Below are positions 8,810 to 16,024 of a stretch of DNA of 64,000 nucleotides, one piece after another; positions within the stretch are counted from its first letter, which is position 1; every line of letters begins with the position of its first letter. The position numbers and the translations under genes were made by a program. Source of the DNA: Tissierellales bacterium (GTDB lineage: Bacteria > Bacillota > Clostridia > Tissierellales > Sedimentibacteraceae); NCBI GenBank assembly GCA_018433765.1, contig JAHDQO010000006.1, forward strand, positions 183,034-247,033. Reading direction: 5' to 3'. A model generated the notes under the pieces. It was not told the origin of the DNA. It was given only the letters and a program-made list of their open reading frames with translations, and did not search any database.

Positions 8810-8896
8810 ATGGGAATTCGAGACAACCTTGTGGAAAAGACAACTTAATAAAATAGTAGATATATCCCATATAATAGATTTGTATGGGATTTTTCT
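8810..8896 (+). promoter_or_regulatory. Leader element with terminator, host copy
   Basis: ATGGGA near 8810 can pair with TCCCAT at 8865-8870 (anti-terminator), or ATCCCAT can instead pair with ATGGGAT at 8884-8890 followed by TTTTTC (terminator). The conserved core GAGACAAC...ACAACTTAATA lies between them. A 12-codon frame MGIRDNLVEKTT occupies 8810-8848. It precedes the GyrI-like gene at 8944. The copy after immR (51399) is most similar. Confidence 0.75.
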
Positions 8897-8943
8897 ATAT
8901 AACATAAAGTTAATCATTAATTTAAAACAGGAGGTATTATTTT

Positions 8944-9426
8944 ATGGAGTTTAGGGTAATATCATTACCACCATTCAAAGCAGCATCATCAGGTGTAGAT
9001 AAAGAATTTAACTTTTCAGCAAATGGTATTTTAGGCAAGTTTGATAAGTATTTTTCAGAAATAAAACCATCAGAAAGAGATAGTTTTATGCCTAGAGATT
9101 TTTTATTTTTTGATGAAGAAAAACAAGGTATGATATGGTGGTGGGCATTGAGTGAAGATATGAATGATGGAGGAAACAGAGTAATTGATTTCGAAGGTGG
9201 GTACTATATAACTTATGTTTGCAAAGATGAAGATGCCGAAGCAAAAGACAAGTTATATAATCAAGCTTTAGAATATATTAAGAACTCAAATATATTAGAA
9301 CTTGATATTCGCCAAAATCATTATGCTATGGGACATATTATCACTCCACCCGAAATTATAAAGGCTCAAGGATGGGCACAAATGGAAACATTCATACCCG
9401 TTAAACTAAAGGCATCCTCAAATTAA
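8944..9426 (+). CDS. GyrI-like small-molecule-binding protein
   Basis: 160 residues of the GyrI-like/AraC effector-binding fold without a DNA-binding domain, starting MEFRVISLPPFKAASSG. Conserved WWW and GHIITPPE patches line the binding pocket in this family. Stand-alone members bind or hydrolyse toxic cyclic compounds, or modulate gyrase. Ribosome site CAGGAGG. It is preceded by the leader element 8810-8896; a 5' fragment of a paralogue is at 11217. Confidence 0.8.
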   Translation: MEFRVISLPPFKAASSGVDKEFNFSANGILGKFDKYFSEIKPSERDSFMPRDFLFFDEEKQGMIWWWALSEDMNDGGNRVIDFEGGYYITYVCKDEDAEAKDKLYNQALEYIKNSNILELDIRQNHYAMGHIITPPEIIKAQGWAQMETFIPVKLKASSN

Positions 9427-9503
9427 AGGAATAATCTTTTCTTAATCTAATTTATGAAACATAATATATAAGTATCAGAAGAAATAAGATTTGGAGGTTT
9501 GCA

Positions 9504-9557
9504 ATGAAAAATCAAAATTTTGTAATTGAGGCTAAGAAATTAAGAAACTTCATTTAG
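9504..9557 (+). CDS. Leader peptide, 17 aa, before the P-loop kinase
   Basis: ATG at 9504 behind TTGGAGG encodes MKNQNFVIEAKKLRNFI. A related peptide, MRNQNFVIKARTLRI, is encoded at 60734 ahead of the AAC(6')-like gene; the differences are synonymous or mostly K/R swaps. The stop codon lies in a hairpin (ATTTAGT 9552-9558 with ACTAAAT 9570-9576) placed just before the ribosome site of the kinase. This resembles a translation-attenuation leader, but it could also be a decayed gene start. Confidence 0.55.
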   Translation: MKNQNFVIEAKKLRNFI

Positions 9558-9587
9558 TATAAATAATAAACTAAATGGAGGATTTAG

Positions 9588-10232
9588 ATGAAAATAAATA
9601 ATAATTATTTGAAAGAACAATTAAAACATGTATACTGGTTAAATGGTGGTGCTTGTGCTGGAAAGACAACAATGGCAAAAAAATTTGTTAACAAGTTAGG
9701 TTTTCAAAAACTAGGATATGATATTCTAAAGTATAGACCCTATTCGTGTCCTATTGAGCATAATGCAATTCAAATGCCAAACCCAAATTTAGATTATAAT
9801 AAATGGTTTAATCGCCCAATAGATATTTATGCACAATGGTTACTTGACTTTCCTAAAGAGCTCATGGAGTTTTTTATAATTGATTTATTAAAAATGTCTA
9901 CTGAACATCCAATCATCATTGATTTGGGAATATTACCAAAGGTTATACTGCCTTTCATTCCAAAAGAAAGGATTATATGCCTATATACATCTCCTGAAGA
10001 GATAGAAAAACTTTATTTCTTTAGAAATGATCACAATATTATATTAGAATGTATTAATGCATATACTTTGAATCCACAGAAAACAATTATTCATGCTAAT
10101 AAAGCTATAGTTAAGTTTTCTGATATTATAAAAAACGCATGTATAGATAATGGTATTAAAACGATTAAAAGAACACTTCATTTAACCGAAGATGAGCAAT
10201 TTAGATTAATTTGTAATTATTTTGCTCTATAA
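9588..10232 (+). CDS. P-loop kinase-like protein
   Basis: 214 residues with a Walker A motif GGACAGKTT (about 20-28) and a conserved aspartate in IIIDLGI, like small ATP-binding kinases of the AAA_18/shikimate-kinase superfamily, some of which phosphorylate antibiotics or nucleosides. Ribosome site GGAGG at 9578. The leader peptide at 9504 and its hairpin lie immediately upstream, suggesting induced expression. Substrate unknown. Confidence 0.7.
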   Translation: MKINNNYLKEQLKHVYWLNGGACAGKTTMAKKFVNKLGFQKLGYDILKYRPYSCPIEHNAIQMPNPNLDYNKWFNRPIDIYAQWLLDFPKELMEFFIIDLLKMSTEHPIIIDLGILPKVILPFIPKERIICLYTSPEEIEKLYFFRNDHNIILECINAYTLNPQKTIIHANKAIVKFSDIIKNACIDNGIKTIKRTLHLTEDEQFRLICNYFAL

Positions 10233-10250
10233 TACTAAATTAAAAATAAT

Positions 10251-10299
10251 GAGTGATGGTTTAGTGAGTTAAAATATTCTCTACTCACTCCATCACTTA
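10251..10299 (+). terminator. Terminator after the P-loop kinase
   Basis: AGTGATGG and GTGAGT pair with ACTCAC and CCATCACT around an AT-rich loop. The T-run is weak, but the stem is long and placed just past the stop. Confidence 0.7.
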
Positions 10300-10589
10300 A
10301 TAATATATCTGCTGATTATATAATCTAATCTTTATTCCCTATCTTTGCTCAAAAACATTTCAATATAATAAATTTTATTAACATGCAATTAACTCTTTTT
10401 CTATGTATGAAGTAATAATCGTATATAATGATTTATACTATACTTATTATGTTTTATTAAACTCTTTATCTTTTTGGTAAAAATATAATAATATTCTATT
10501 TTAATAAAATACTTTCTTGTAAAAATTGTGAAAATTTGTTATAATATTGTCTCGTTGCTTCAAAATTACAAAATAGAAAGGAGAATAAA
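10300..10589 (+). promoter_or_regulatory. Intergenic region with promoter 10517-10545
   Basis: TTGTAA at 10517-10522, 17 bases, then TATAAT at 10540-10545 preceded by TG, the same promoter architecture as the repeat family. The upstream part is AT-rich without a gene. Confidence 0.7.
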
Positions 10590-11093
10590 ATGAAAATACT
10601 TGAAACAGAAAGGCTATACCTTAGAGAACTAGTACTTGAAGATAAAAAAGAACTAAGTAAAGTTCTCTCAAATCCCGAATCTATGGAATTTTACCCTCAT
10701 CCATTTTCTGATGAAGAGGTAGAAAAGTGGATTAGGTGGAATATTGAAAACTATAAAAAATACAAGCATGGACTTTGGGCGGTAATATTGAAAGAAGGTA
10801 ATGTTTTTATTGGTGATTGTGGTATAACAATGCAAGACATAGGTAATGAAATTGTACCTGAAATAGGTTTTCATATTATAAAAAAATATTGTAAAAAAGG
10901 TTTTGCTACAGAGGCTGCACTCGCTTGTAAAGAATATGCATTTAATGTTTTAAATTACTCCAAAGTATTTTCATATACTACCATTCGTAATATTCCATCA
11001 CAAAAAGTTGCATCGAAGATTGGTTTACAGTTTTATAAAAATTTTGAAAAGTTTAATGAAAAACAAATTGCGCAAATAGGTTTCAGAAACTAG
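10590..11093 (+). CDS. RimJ/RimL-type GNAT acetyltransferase
   Basis: 167 residues. Starts with the family signature ETERLYLRELVLED, has a central PEIGFHIIKKYCKKGFATEA coenzyme-A-binding region (Q/RxxGxG/A variant) and NIPSQKVASKIGL near the end. These enzymes acetylate N-terminal or side-chain amines using acetyl-CoA; target unknown. The C-terminus (KQIAQIGFRN) looks short and unlike relatives, so a small terminal deletion or frameshift is possible. Its promoter is at 10517. Confidence 0.85.
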   Translation: MKILETERLYLRELVLEDKKELSKVLSNPESMEFYPHPFSDEEVEKWIRWNIENYKKYKHGLWAVILKEGNVFIGDCGITMQDIGNEIVPEIGFHIIKKYCKKGFATEAALACKEYAFNVLNYSKVFSYTTIRNIPSQKVASKIGLQFYKNFEKFNEKQIAQIGFRN

Positions 11094-11216
11094 TATCATT
11101 AAGGTATATTTTAGTATACGTAATAATATATAATGCACAACTGTTATAAACTACGTAGCATAAATTATTTATATAACATAAATTAAAATTTTTTAAAAGA
11201 ATTGAAAGATATTCTA

Positions 11217-11297
11217 ATGAAGTTTAAGATAATATCATTTCCACCATTTAAAGCACATAATGTTTTTGTAGTTTGTTTTATTAGTACTAATTTTTAA
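11217..11297 (+). pseudogene. 5' remnant of a GyrI-like gene
   Basis: Encodes MKFKIISFPPFKAHN then diverges and stops after 26 codons. The first 13 codons clearly match the start of the intact gene at 8944 (MEFRVISLPPFKA). This indicates a past duplication followed by deletion of most of the copy. Confidence 0.7.
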
Positions 11298-11337
11298 AAT
11301 ATCAAACATATAACATATAAATATAAGCAGTAATATA

Positions 11338-11383
11338 GCCTAATTAGTGGTATTTGCAAGATTAGTGAATACCCTAGTTAGGC
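11338..11383 (+). repeat. Hairpin element, GGTATT/AATACC family
   Basis: GCCTAATTAG...GGTATT pairs with AATACC...CTAGTTAGGC. The core, GGTATTTGC then about 10 bases then AATACC followed by TAGTTA, recurs at 55045 and 61509, each time just ahead of a gene. It may be a cis-acting RNA structure or a recombination relic. Confidence 0.65.
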
Positions 11384-11422
11384 ACAGCAATCTACTAGTT
11401 TTTTACACAAGAAGGAGATAGA

Positions 11423-11962
11423 ATGAAGAGGTTGTCTTTAGCATTCAACATATTATTTGTAATTGTTATAATAGTATTAGTATCTATTTTAATAAGAAAA
11501 AATAATATTATTAATGAAGAAAAAAATAAATATTTAGAACTTGAAGAAGAAAAAAAATCTGAATTTAATATGCAAAGAAAAATAAACAATGAATTGACCC
11601 AAGATTATAATTCGTTATTGAAAACAAACCAAGAATTGAAAATAAAAAATGAAGAATTAATTAAAAAAATTGAATGTTTAACAATTTTGGATGAAGCATC
11701 AATGTCAGGATTAAAAAATACGGGAATTAACGATTATAACGTTATTACAGAAGATTTATATATACATCAAGAAATAATACCTTTTGATGGCATACTAGGT
11801 GGCACAATGCAATTTTCACATGTATATCTACTGAATGATAATTGGGTATATGCTAGATTTGAAGATGGTCATATACAGGGATATAGTTTATATGAATTTG
11901 ATATAGATGAAAATCTATCCATATCATGGAAAGTTATTAAAGCCATATTAGATTCACCATAG
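11423..11962 (+). CDS. Membrane-anchored coiled-coil protein, 179 aa
   Basis: One N-terminal transmembrane helix (about 6-25), then a Glu/Lys-rich coiled coil (about 28-90), then a small C-terminal domain with YIHQEIIPFDGILGGTM and WVYARFEDGHIQGYSL. The C-terminal part looks like a secreted ligand-binding module, but I do not recognise the family. Ribosome site GAAGGAG; preceded by the hairpin element 11338-11383. Confidence 0.65.
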   Translation: MKRLSLAFNILFVIVIIVLVSILIRKNNIINEEKNKYLELEEEKKSEFNMQRKINNELTQDYNSLLKTNQELKIKNEELIKKIECLTILDEASMSGLKNTGINDYNVITEDLYIHQEIIPFDGILGGTMQFSHVYLLNDNWVYARFEDGHIQGYSLYEFDIDENLSISWKVIKAILDSP

Positions 11963-12056
11963 TAGTGATTTTCATAGTTCACGTCTTACCTATTAAACTG
12001 TTTAATAAGATAATAATGTCAAAAATAAACAGAAAGTGTGTATATTAACAATAACA

Positions 12057-12089
12057 TTTATAATATTTTTTTCTAAAAAATATTATAAA
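12057..12089 (+). terminator. Strong AT-rich hairpin
   Basis: TTTATAATATTTTTT pairs perfectly with AAAAAATATTATAAA around a 3-base loop. It lies between the 11423 gene and the interrupted hydrolase. A decayed copy of the CTATTAAACTG...AATAAG leader hairpin sits just upstream, near 11984-12015. Confidence 0.6.
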
Positions 12090-12161
12090 CTGTCTGCTAT
12101 TTAGTAACTTTTCTGATTTTTTACTATACTATATAATAAGAATAGTAAAAGGTGATTATTT

Positions 12162-12314
12162 ATGGCTTATTCTGATAGAGAACTTCTTGCAAGAATAATA
12201 AAATGTGAAGCTGGTGGCGAAGGCGACCAAGGAATGACAGTCCAATCATACCACCATCTTATTAATGTTCAAATTTCAATGCTTGTACTGATTGTACTTT
12301 TTAGAAGTTTTTGA
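12162..12314 (+). pseudogene. 5' end of a CwlJ/SleB-like spore cortex hydrolase, interrupted
   Basis: The ribosome site AAAGGTG and ATG at 12162 begin a 25-codon match to the Hydrolase_2 family (LLARIIKCEAGGEGDQGM), whose members hydrolyse cortex peptidoglycan during spore germination. In the family the next residues form the VxxVxxNR helix; here the frame changes after Met25 (12236) to unrelated sequence and stops at 12314, inside the methylase gene of the other strand. The sharp loss of homology at about 12237 marks the likely left prophage junction. The missing 3' part should lie beyond the right end of the window. Confidence 0.8.
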
Positions 12315-13050
12315 TTATTAATTCCTTAGCTTTCTTTTGATTTCCTTTACCGCTTACTGTATATAAAACCTCTGTTTCTATAATATTATATCCATTATAC
12401 CATTTTCTTGTCTCAGGTAAATCATTAATTGTTAAAATAAATTTACCTTCAATATTACTTAAAGTATCTCTAAGTCTTATATGGTCCTCTACCGTAAATA
12501 CTTTCTTATATCCAGCAGTTTTATAATATGGAGGATCACAGTAAAAAACTGTATGCTCTTTATCATATTTTTTTATCAATATTTCAAAATCTAAATTCTC
12601 TACGTAAGTATTTCTCAACCTGTCTTTTATTTCTTTAAGATTAATATTAAATATTTTATAATTTGGCGGTTTAGTAACAGCATAACCATAGTTACTTCCC
12701 TTAGCTCCAAAGCTCTGACTTATCAAATATAAAAATCTAACAGCTCTTTGTATCTCAGTTAAATGTATTGGATTTATTTCAATATACCTAGTAAAAAAAT
12801 CTCTACTGCAAATCTCATACTGCAGTAACCTTTGTATTTCCTCTTCATGATTTTTTATCATGGTAAAAAGATTTGATACTTCTGAATCTATATCATTTAT
12901 TACCTCTACTTTCGAAGCTTCTTTACCAAAATACACCCAGCCAGCTCCAAAGAATACTTCTACATAGCAAGTATGCTCAGGAATTAATTTAATTATTTGT
13001 TTTCTCAATCTTGATTTTCCACCCATACGACTAATTGGTGGTTTAAGCAT
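12301..13050 (-). CDS. Dam-type DNA adenine methyltransferase
   Basis: 249 residues of the D12-class N6-adenine methylases. The AdoMet-binding motif FFGAG is at 33-37 and the catalytic DPPY at 172-175; the N-terminal RMGGKSRL motif is also typical of the Dam/DpnM group. It would methylate adenine in a short palindrome, probably GATC-like, but the specificity cannot be read from sequence. There is no partner restriction gene, so it may protect phage DNA against host restriction or alter gene expression. It is the leftmost complete prophage gene. Confidence 0.9.
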   Translation of the reverse strand: MLKPPISRMGGKSRLRKQIIKLIPEHTCYVEVFFGAGWVYFGKEASKVEVINDIDSEVSNLFTMIKNHEEEIQRLLQYEICSRDFFTRYIEINPIHLTEIQRAVRFLYLISQSFGAKGSNYGYAVTKPPNYKIFNINLKEIKDRLRNTYVENLDFEILIKKYDKEHTVFYCDPPYYKTAGYKKVFTVEDHIRLRDTLSNIEGKFILTINDLPETRKWYNGYNIIETEVLYTVSGKGNQKKAKELIIKNF

Positions 13051-13112
13051 TTACATCACCTCTAAATATAACAGTATCAATAAGTTCTATAAATATAAAG
13101 ACAAAAAATATA

Positions 13113-13141
13113 TTTACTTCGAACAATTGTTCTGATATAAT
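13113..13141 (+). promoter_or_regulatory. Promoter with LexA-type operator in the spacer
   Basis: TTTACT (13113-13118), a 17-base spacer and TATAAT (13136-13141). The spacer contains GAACAATTGTTC (13121-13132), a perfect GAAC-N4-GTTC dyad of the Firmicute LexA box type. A repressor bound here would block the promoter of the LexA-like gene at 13161. Confidence 0.75.
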
Positions 13142-13160
13142 GTTTAGGAGGTGATTATTA

Positions 13161-13409
13161 ATGACAATGAAATATTTAACTCCAGTAGAATATGAAGTAA
13201 TTAAGTGTATAGATAATTATATAAATAAGCATGGTATATCACCTACTTATAGAGAAATATGTTCTTTATTAGAAAGAAAATCTACAGCTACTATACATAA
13301 TCATATTATTAATTTGAAAAGAAAAGGTTATATCAGCATGATAGATGCTAGTCCTAGAAGTATTAGGGTTGTTAGTGAGTTTAGTAAAAATCACATAAAA
13401 TATCATTGA
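13161..13409 (+). CDS. LexA-like winged-helix DNA-binding protein without peptidase domain
   Basis: 82 residues matching only the LexA N-terminal domain (LTPVEYEVIKCIDNYINKHG, SPTYREIC, STATIHNHIINLKRKGYI). The C-terminal autoproteolysis domain of full LexA (about 200 aa) is absent, so RecA-driven self-cleavage cannot inactivate it. Its promoter contains a LexA-box dyad, so it is probably either autoregulated or under host LexA control. It could modulate the host SOS regulon from the prophage. Ribosome site AGGAGGTG. Confidence 0.8.
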   Translation: MTMKYLTPVEYEVIKCIDNYINKHGISPTYREICSLLERKSTATIHNHIINLKRKGYISMIDASPRSIRVVSEFSKNHIKYH

Positions 13410-13507
13410 AAAAACTAAATACTTTTAGAAGTTAAATTTTCAATCATTATGTTTATTCAAATAAATAAACTTACTTTTATACATTAATATGCATATTATA
13501 GCAATAT

Positions 13508-13536
13508 TTGCTTGATTGATAGATATTTGTTATAAT
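13508..13536 (+). promoter_or_regulatory. Promoter for the zinc-ribbon gene
   Basis: TTGCTT (13508-13513), 17 bases, TGTTATAAT with TATAAT at 13531-13536. The gene at 13639 follows after a 100-base leader with no strong structure. Confidence 0.6.
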
Positions 13537-13638
13537 ACTGTGGTTAATGGGAATATAGATATTAGATTTCAATTGAGTATTTACTTAATATATAAATATT
13601 TCGCGTGGGATAACTAAAAATTGAAAGGAGCTCTTTAA

Positions 13639-14220
13639 ATGGAAATACTAAATACTAAATGTCCTAATTGTGGTGCAAATTTGGAATTAAATGCTTCTGC
13701 CACTTATATGTTTTGTCAATATTGTGGAACTAAAATTATAATTAAAGAAATACTCGAAACTCTAAACGGTAAAGATAACAATGCTATAAAAATTCAAAAT
13801 TTATTAGCTCGTGCTAACCAATGTATAGAAACTCATGAATATGAAGCTGCTAATGATTATTACGACCAAGTAATAAATTTAGATGCTAATAATTACGAAG
13901 CTTGGTGGGGCAAATTTGAAATTAGTGATTTAATAGATCAAATCATTATAATAGACGGTAAATCTGTTAATATAACAAAAATTTTAACTAAATATAATTT
14001 ACTTTCTCCTGCTAAATTTAAAGTTTTTGGAAATAGTAATAAACTTTCTGCAATTAAAGAATTACTTAATACTTTATCTGGTAGTATAGATATTAAAGGA
14101 GCAAAAGAAATAATAGAAAAATATACTGGTGTAAAACCAATTAAGAACAAGTTATATGCTAAGCGTGCTATTGAATATGCTCCTGAAAGCATAGCTTCCG
14201 AATATAAAAAAAATCTATAA
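13639..14220 (+). CDS. Zinc-ribbon and TPR-like protein
   Basis: 193 residues. An N-terminal zinc ribbon (CPNCGANLE... CQYCGTKI, residues about 8-34) is followed by a TPR-like helical region (residues about 45-85). Similar proteins are common in Firmicutes and are of unknown function; the zinc ribbon may bind nucleic acid or partner proteins. A terminator follows at 14282. Confidence 0.7.
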   Translation: MEILNTKCPNCGANLELNASATYMFCQYCGTKIIIKEILETLNGKDNNAIKIQNLLARANQCIETHEYEAANDYYDQVINLDANNYEAWWGKFEISDLIDQIIIIDGKSVNITKILTKYNLLSPAKFKVFGNSNKLSAIKELLNTLSGSIDIKGAKEIIEKYTGVKPIKNKLYAKRAIEYAPESIASEYKKNL

Positions 14221-14281
14221 ATAGAAAAAAACTATTAGAATAACACTAATAAAAATATTTGCAAGTTAGTATACTAATAAC

Positions 14282-14336
14282 AGAAATAGACTAGGACAAA
14301 ATAAACTACTGCCCTAGTCTATTTCTTTCTTTTTTC
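14282..14336. terminator. Bidirectional terminator
   Basis: GAAATAGACTAGG and CCTAGTCTATTTC pair, followed by TTTCTTTTTTC. It lies between convergent genes 13639 (plus) and 14337 (minus). Confidence 0.85.
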
Positions 14337-15788
14337 TTAATATTCATTTACTTCAAAACACATAATCTTATCATGTGCAATGTAATCTTTTCTGCTTGTA
14401 AATGGTCCTACATTGTAATCTTTATCAATTGTATAATAAGGCTCAGCATTATCGCTATTACACCATTCCATAAACTCTTCAACCTCTGTCATTGACATAT
14501 CGTATTCTTTTTCAAGTCCGTTCTGCATTGTAATAACTAATAATGCTCTATCACCTGTAGGCTGTTCGTCTGCATGAGGTGTTGCTGAAGCTTCATTTGA
14601 ATAGTCACTCTCTCCATTAGAATTGACTGCTGTAACTACATAATAATAGGTTGTACCATTATTAACATCTAAATCTATATAAGAACTAGTTGTAACATCA
14701 GATTCTATTAAATCATACGGTTCACCAGATGTTGTTGATCTGTATACTTTATAGCCGTCACAGTCTTCTACAGCATTCCAGTTTAAAGTTACTTTGCTGT
14801 CACCGCCTGTAGCTGTTAAGTTTAGGGGTGCAGGAGGAGACGTTTGTGGTATAGTGTAGGCTTCTACAATAGCTGTGTCTTCATTAGCATGTACCCCTCC
14901 AATAACATAAATTGAACCGTTTAATTCAGCTGCTGCTAATGCATATCTTCCAGTTATAATTTCTTTTTCTGTTGACCATGAATTTGTTGCTGGATTATAT
15001 ACTTCAACATTTTTAGATTTATCATTAACACGACCGCCACCAACAACATATATTTTCTCGTTATATGTAACTGCACCTGCAGCAAATCTAGCCATAGAAG
15101 TACTTTCCTTAATTGTCCAAGTGTCTGTTGCTAGATCATATTCTTCAACTAAAAAATATCCTCTATGACTACCACCAATTGCATATATTTTCCCATTTAC
15201 TTCAGATACTGATATAAATTGTCCTGGAGTCATTGCACTAGCTTTTTCTGTCCAAGTATCAGTTGTTGGATCATATACTTCTAAAGTTTTTAAATTTCCT
15301 GTTTTATTATAACCACCAATTGCATATATTTTCCCATTTACTGCAACTACACTTAACGCTCTTCTAGGAACAGGCATACTTTCCCTTGTTGTCCAAGTGT
15401 CTGTCGCTGGATCATATTCTTCTACCACATTTGATGCGTAAACTTCGTTTGTTCCTCCACCTATTGCATATATTTTGCCATTTACTGCAACTACGCCCAA
15501 GTTATGTCTAGTAGTAGGCATACTTGACTTCGTTGTCCATGTATCAGTTGTTGGATTGTATTCTTCTACCAAGTTAAGAGATTGTGAACCATCATACCCA
15601 CCAATTGCATATATTTTTCCGTTTACTGCTGCTACTCCTAAAGCACCTCTTGCAGTCGACATACTAGCCTTCGTTTCCCAACTTCCTGTTTCTTCTTCAC
15701 CATATGCAACTGTTGAAACACCATGAATACTAGTAAAGAGCAATACAAAAGTAAATAATAAAACTAAATTTTTTCTAATCTTTGGCAT
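14337..15788 (-). CDS. Secreted Kelch beta-propeller protein with FN3 domain
   Basis: 483 residues. Signal peptide about 1-30 (cleavage near VAYG-EE). Six Kelch repeats (about 37-310) share the motif VNGKIYAIGG...VEEYNPTTDTW and should close a propeller. A fibronectin type III domain (about 316-405, with WNAVEDCDGYKVYRS) and a small acidic C-terminal domain follow. Exported, probably binding carbohydrate or protein at the cell surface. It lies at the prophage edge next to tail-fibre genes and is a candidate lysogenic-conversion gene. Ribosome site AAGGAGGAC. Confidence 0.85.
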   Translation of the reverse strand: MPKIRKNLVLLFTFVLLFTSIHGVSTVAYGEEETGSWETKASMSTARGALGVAAVNGKIYAIGGYDGSQSLNLVEEYNPTTDTWTTKSSMPTTRHNLGVVAVNGKIYAIGGGTNEVYASNVVEEYDPATDTWTTRESMPVPRRALSVVAVNGKIYAIGGYNKTGNLKTLEVYDPTTDTWTEKASAMTPGQFISVSEVNGKIYAIGGSHRGYFLVEEYDLATDTWTIKESTSMARFAAGAVTYNEKIYVVGGGRVNDKSKNVEVYNPATNSWSTEKEIITGRYALAAAELNGSIYVIGGVHANEDTAIVEAYTIPQTSPPAPLNLTATGGDSKVTLNWNAVEDCDGYKVYRSTTSGEPYDLIESDVTTSSYIDLDVNNGTTYYYVVTAVNSNGESDYSNEASATPHADEQPTGDRALLVITMQNGLEKEYDMSMTEVEEFMEWCNSDNAEPYYTIDKDYNVGPFTSRKDYIAHDKIMCFEVNEY

Positions 15789-16024
15789 TTTTAATGTCCT
15801 CCTTATATTTGATTTATTTTAATACCACAAGATAGATAATATCACATTTTAGAAATATATTCTATAATAATACATATTACCCACATTTTATAAAATATAA
15901 TCATTTTATAAAATTATAGATAGCATAAAAATTTTGGTCAAAAACAGTTAATTTTTTCTCTAGTTATTTACTATATGTTATATAAGGGTAATTTGAGTAA
16001 TTAAAAAAGAAAGAGGTGATATTA

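Larger units (their letters stand above)
11094..11422. other. 329-base gap with a gene remnant and a hairpin repeat
   Basis: Holds the 5' remnant of a GyrI-like gene (11217-11297) and the hairpin element 11338-11383, then the ribosome site GAAGGAG of the 11423 gene. Nothing else is seen. Confidence 0.6.
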
